A DNA stretch of 34,700 bases from an uncultured Prevotellaceae bacterium. GTDB lineage: Bacteria > Bacteroidota > Bacteroidia > Bacteroidales > Bacteroidaceae. The stretch covers positions 1-34,700 of the forward strand of contig CALZQV010000008.1 in the NCBI GenBank assembly GCA_945828295.1, written 5' to 3'. A program made the translations under genes and the position numbers. Below, piece by piece: positions 31,592-34,700 of this stretch. How positions within the stretch are numbered: the stretch's first letter is position 1; every line of letters starts with the position of its first letter. Below the pieces are notes generated by a model. It worked only from the letters and a program-made list of their open reading frames with translations. It did not search any database and was not told where the DNA came from.

Positions 31592-32214
31592 GCCACAACC
31601 TCCTTTCTTTCTTCTTCAGCGTTCTTGCGTTTTTCTTGCAGGGACTTCAGAATCTTCTGTGAAGACTTCGACAGGTTCTCCTCGTCTTCCATGAATCGCT
31701 TAATCTTGCGCACGGCCTCCTGGAAACCTGGAATCTGCACCTTCTCGAAGAGGTTCACCTTCTGGGTGGTCTTCTTGCGGGCATGTTCGAGCAGGTCGGT
31801 CTTTGCCAGGACGAATTCGCGCTCGACGGCGGTTTTTGCAAGACCCTGCAGCAGGTTGATGCCGTCGAAGTACCACTTGGGAGCGCTGAACAGTCCGAAG
31901 GGGCGCACGGCGAGCTTAATATTGGTGAGGACGGGGACGCGTACGCCCGCAATCTTCTTTGGCTCAATCTGCACGTCCTGCAGGCTCACGAGCGATGTGT
32001 CGAATTCGCCCCACAGGGCGTACATCCGTTCGTAGCCGGCAATCTGCTCTTTCAGCTTACGCTCAAGTTTCTCGGCCTCCTCCTTGCATTTCTTCACCTC
32101 GAGTCTGAGCGCCGTCTCCTTGCTCTTGATGATGGGCAGGGTGCGCTGGCGCATCTTGAGGTTCTTCTCAATCTGCTGGAGTGATGTCTTATTGTATTGA
32201 AACTTAATTGCCAT
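31588..32214 (-). CDS. ntpD: V-type ATPase subunit D (central stalk)
   Basis: This 208-residue protein has the expected subunit D shape: an N-terminal coiled-coil helix (FQYNKTSLQQIEKNLKMRQR) and a C-terminal helix (about 160-205), joined by a mixed middle part. The helices form the rotating shaft inside the A/B hexamer. It lies three bases after subunit B and is translationally coupled to subunit I by a four-base overlap. I see no separate F or C subunit genes between B and K, as expected for the Bacteroidetes arrangement as I recall it. Confidence 0.9.
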   Translation of the reverse strand: MAIKFQYNKTSLQQIEKNLKMRQRTLPIIKSKETALRLEVKKCKEEAEKLERKLKEQIAGYERMYALWGEFDTSLVSLQDVQIEPKKIAGVRVPVLTNIKLAVRPFGLFSAPKWYFDGINLLQGLAKTAVEREFVLAKTDLLEHARKKTTQKVNLFEKVQIPGFQEAVRKIKRFMEDEENLSKSSQKILKSLQEKRKNAEEERKEVVA

Positions 32215-32217
32215 TTA

Positions 32218-33540
32218 TTATTTCCAGTAAACGTCGGTAAACTCTTTCTTGATGTTAACTTCCTCGAGCTTGAAGTACTTGCGGAACAGGCTCCAGGTTA
32301 CGTCGAGCATTTCCTCGGTGTTGAGGTTGACGTCGATGGCCAGCAACTTCGAGGCGTAGTCCTTGGCGAAGTCGAGGCAGCGGTTGTCGTAGTCGGTCAG
32401 GTCGAAACCGTTCTCCAGCTTTGTCTTGGCGTTGGCGGCGTCGGCATAGAGTCGGATGGCGGCGTTCATCACCTGCGAGTGGTCCTTGCGGGTCTTCTTT
32501 CCGGCCACGAGCTGCTTCAGACGCGACAGGGAGCGGAAGGGGTCGACAACGACCTTGCCGACATCGCTGTCGCGGCGCAGGTAGAGCTGGCCCTCGGTGA
32601 TGTATCCCGTGTTATCGGGTACGGCGTGTGTGATGTCGCCACCGGACAGCGTGGTCACGGCGATGATGGTGATGCTGCCGCCGCCTGCGCTCTCGGGGAA
32701 CTGCACGGCCTTCTCGTAAATCTTGGCCAGGTCGCTGTAGAGCGAACCGGGCATGGAGTCCTTCGAGGGGATCTGGTCCATGCGGTTCGACACGATGGAG
32801 AGTGAGTCGGCATAGGAGGTCATGTCGGTCAGCAGCACGAGCACGGTCTCGTGTTTCTCAACGGCGAAGTATTCGGCTGCCGTCAGTGCCATGTCGGGCA
32901 CGAGCAGACGCTCCACGGCGGGGTCCTCGGTGGTGTTGATGAACGAGATGATGCGGTCCAGCGCTCCGGCGTTGGAGAACGTGTTGCGGAAGAAGTAGTA
33001 GTCGTCGTTGGTCATACCCATGCCGCCCAGGATGATTTTGTCGGCCTTGGCGCGCATGGCCACCATGGCCATTACTTCATTGAAGGGCTGGTCGGGGTCG
33101 GCGAAGAAGGGAATCTTCTGGCCCGAGACGAGCGTGTTGTTAAGGTCGATACCTGCAATACCGGTGGCGATGAGTTCGCTGGGCTGCTTGCGGCGCACGG
33201 GGTTCACGCTGGGACCGCCGATTTCCACTTCTTTGCCCTCGATTTCCGGTCCGCCGTCGATGGGCTGGCCGTAGGCGTTGAAGAAGCGGCCGGCCAGTTG
33301 GTCGCTGACTTTCAGCGAAGGCGATTTGCCGAGGAAGGTTACTTCGGCGTTGGTGGGGATGCCGCCTGTGCCCTCGAATACCTGCAGGGTGACGTCGTCG
33401 CCCATGATCTTCACCACCTGTGCCAGGCGGCCGTTGATGGTGGCCAGTTCGTCGTAGCCCACGCCCTTAGCCTTCAGCGAGCAGGTGGCCTTTGTAATCT
33501 GGCTTATCTGTGTATATACTTTTTGAAATGCTGTTGCCAT
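32218..33540 (-). CDS. ntpB: V-type ATPase subunit B (non-catalytic)
   Basis: This 440-residue subunit alternates with A in the head hexamer. The nucleotide site is the expected degenerate one: LVSGQKIPFFADPDQPFNEV replaces a true Walker A motif. Other B-subunit features are TGIAGIDLNNTLV, VLVLLTDMTSYADSL and the GSLYSDLAKIYEKA region, SITIIAVTTLSGGDITHAVPDNTGYITEGQ and DPFRSLSRLKQL. It lies 12 bases after subunit A. Confidence 0.94.
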   Translation of the reverse strand: MATAFQKVYTQISQITKATCSLKAKGVGYDELATINGRLAQVVKIMGDDVTLQVFEGTGGIPTNAEVTFLGKSPSLKVSDQLAGRFFNAYGQPIDGGPEIEGKEVEIGGPSVNPVRRKQPSELIATGIAGIDLNNTLVSGQKIPFFADPDQPFNEVMAMVAMRAKADKIILGGMGMTNDDYYFFRNTFSNAGALDRIISFINTTEDPAVERLLVPDMALTAAEYFAVEKHETVLVLLTDMTSYADSLSIVSNRMDQIPSKDSMPGSLYSDLAKIYEKAVQFPESAGGGSITIIAVTTLSGGDITHAVPDNTGYITEGQLYLRRDSDVGKVVVDPFRSLSRLKQLVAGKKTRKDHSQVMNAAIRLYADAANAKTKLENGFDLTDYDNRCLDFAKDYASKLLAIDVNLNTEEMLDVTWSLFRKYFKLEEVNIKKEFTDVYWK

Positions 33541-33552
33541 AGTATTCTCTTC

Positions 33553-34700
33553 TTATAACATTGCCTCGATTTGTTTGATGTAGTCGTAGTACTGCTCGCT
33601 CTTGTATTGTGAGTAGTTCATCTGCTTGCACAGGTTGATCATCTTCTTGAAGTAGTCGGTCACGTCCTGGAACGTGTCGAACTTGTGGTCTTCCTTGTCG
33701 CAGATGCGGGTCACGAGATTCAGGATTTCCTCTTGGCGTTCGAGCGGCGTCACGGCGTCGACCTCGTCGAATGCGTCTTGCTGCAGGATGACGTAGTCGA
33801 TGATTTCCGACTTCCAGAACGTCACGTGGTAGTCCACGGGTACTCCGTCGTCGCCCAGGATGTTGATTTGCTCTGCAATTTCCTTACCGCGCTGCATGCG
33901 GGTCTTCAGTGCGAGCACCTTGGGAATCCATTCGTCGTTGATGTGGCCTTTGATGTATTCGGCAAACTCGGGATATTCGAGGTATTTCGAGTATGAGTCG
34001 ATGGGGTTCACGGCCGGGTAGCGCTTCTTGTCGGCACGGTCCTGTTCCAGGGCGTAGAAGCAGCGGGCCACCTTCTTGGTGTTCTCCGTCACGGGCTCCT
34101 TCAGGTTACCGCCGGCGGGCGACACGGTGCCCAGGAAGGTCACGCTGCCCACTTCGCCGTTGCGCAGGAACACGTAGCCGGCGCGGCCGTAGAAGTTCGA
34201 GATGAGGGCACCGAGGTCCATGGGGAAGGCGTCGGGGCCAGGCAGTTCCTCCATGCGGTTCGACATCTCGCGCAGGGCCTGTGCCCAGCGGCTGGTGGAG
34301 TCGGCCATGAGCAGCACGCGCAGTCCCATCGAGCGATAGTACTCGGCCATGGTCATGGCGGTGTAGACTGATGCCTCACGGGCGGCCACGGGCATGTTCG
34401 AGGTGTTGGCGATGATGATGGTGCGCTCCATCAGTTTGCGGCCGGTGTGGGGGTCGACGAGTTCGGGGAACTCGGTGAAGATTTCCACGACCTCGTTGGC
34501 GCGCTCACCGCAGGCTGCGATAATCACGATGTCGGCTTCGGCCTGCTTCGATATGGCGTGCTGGAGCACGGTCTTACCCGTTCCGAAGGGGCCGGGGATG
34601 AAGCCCGTTCCGCCTTCTACGATGGGGTTGAAGGTGTCGATGGTGCGCACGCCCGTCTCCAGCAGTTTGAAGGGGCGGGGCTTCTGCTTGTAGTTGGTCA
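33553..34700 (-). CDS. ntpA: V-type ATPase catalytic subunit A, partial (5' end off the window)
   Basis: The frame is open to the right edge; the track's start at 34650 is only an internal GTG within LETGVRTIDTFNP. About 382 codons are present, so roughly a third of the usual 580-600-residue subunit is missing at its N-terminus. The catalytic P-loop is GPFGTGKT. The downstream ERANEVVEIFTEFPEL, MADSTSRWAQALREMSNRMEELPG and YFYGRAGYVFLRNGEVGSVTFLG-like segments are family features, with the C-terminal helical domain after ALKTRMQRGKEIAEQ. It hydrolyses or makes ATP in the A3B3 head. Upstream operon genes (expected E and others) lie outside the window. Confidence 0.94.
   Translation of the reverse strand, partial: TNYKQKPRPFKLLETGVRTIDTFNPIVEGGTGFIPGPFGTGKTVLQHAISKQAEADIVIIAACGERANEVVEIFTEFPELVDPHTGRKLMERTIIIANTSNMPVAAREASVYTAMTMAEYYRSMGLRVLLMADSTSRWAQALREMSNRMEELPGPDAFPMDLGALISNFYGRAGYVFLRNGEVGSVTFLGTVSPAGGNLKEPVTENTKKVARCFYALEQDRADKKRYPAVNPIDSYSKYLEYPEFAEYIKGHINDEWIPKVLALKTRMQRGKEIAEQINILGDDGVPVDYHVTFWKSEIIDYVILQQDAFDEVDAVTPLERQEEILNLVTRICDKEDHKFDTFQDVTDYFKKMINLCKQMNYSQYKSEQYYDYIKQIEAML

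Overview
This window is a chromosomal segment of a Bacteroidetes bacterium, most likely a high-GC member of the Bacteroidales close to Prevotella. Several things point there: promoters with the Bacteroidetes -7 box TAnnTTTG sit in front of many genes; Shine-Dalgarno sequences are mostly absent; there are SusC/TonB-type outer-membrane proteins, lipoproteins, a protein with a Por/T9SS-like C-terminal tail, a V-type ATPase operon, DUF4922/SpoIID and DUF3316 proteins; and the glycyl-tRNA synthetase is the eukaryote/archaea-like single-chain type. I see no phage, IS element, tRNA, rRNA or CRISPR array.

Layout from left to right. (1) 1-228: a 22-bp tandem repeat at the window edge, then hairpins ending the leftward gene. 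(2) 229-3960 (-): a 1243-residue secreted multi-module adhesin or glycan-binding protein. (3) 4092-5987: rsmA (-) and a flippase/LPG-synthase-like membrane protein (+), divergent from a 78-87 bp spacer with two near-leaderless promoters and a heptad repeat. (4) 6007-9867 (-): a 1286-residue protein joining a GT-A glycosyltransferase, a HIT-superfamily DUF4922 domain with an HxHxQ active site, and a SpoIID/LytB domain. I consider it the most unusual gene here. (5) 9868-10173: a 306-bp spacer with a second 22-bp tandem repeat. (6) 10174-15613 (+): an L-rhamnose catabolic operon of kinase, AraA/FucI-fold isomerase, MFS transporter, RhaD and RhaM, in which the usual RhaA and RhaT are replaced. (7) 15617-17254 (+): a Y-family DNA polymerase and a tiny YolD-like gene missing from the ORF track, directly behind rhaM. 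(8) 17251-21782 (-): topoisomerase IV subunit A, a DUF3316-type protein and an S41 protease lipoprotein, read in that order. (9) 21783-22018: a spacer rich in inverted repeats with a 23-bp periodic array. (10) 22019-26846 (-): an M16 zinc-protease lipoprotein followed by a TonB-dependent receptor. (11) 26942-29179 (+): glyS and an FKBP-like lipoprotein. (12) 29257-34700 (-): a V-type ATPase operon A-B-D-I-K, whose A subunit runs off the right edge.

How the genes work together. The rhamnose operon would import L-rhamnose, flip its anomer, isomerise it, phosphorylate it and split it to DHAP and L-lactaldehyde. The M16 protease and TonB receptor form a two-gene transcription unit that resembles, in outline only, the FusA/FusC and YddB/PqqL pairs that capture and cleave protein ligands. 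The V-ATPase probably couples ATP to Na+ or H+ movement. Non-coding DNA is unusually repetitive: three arrays of 22-23 bp period and two 26-bp heptad arrays occur in separate intergenic spacers.
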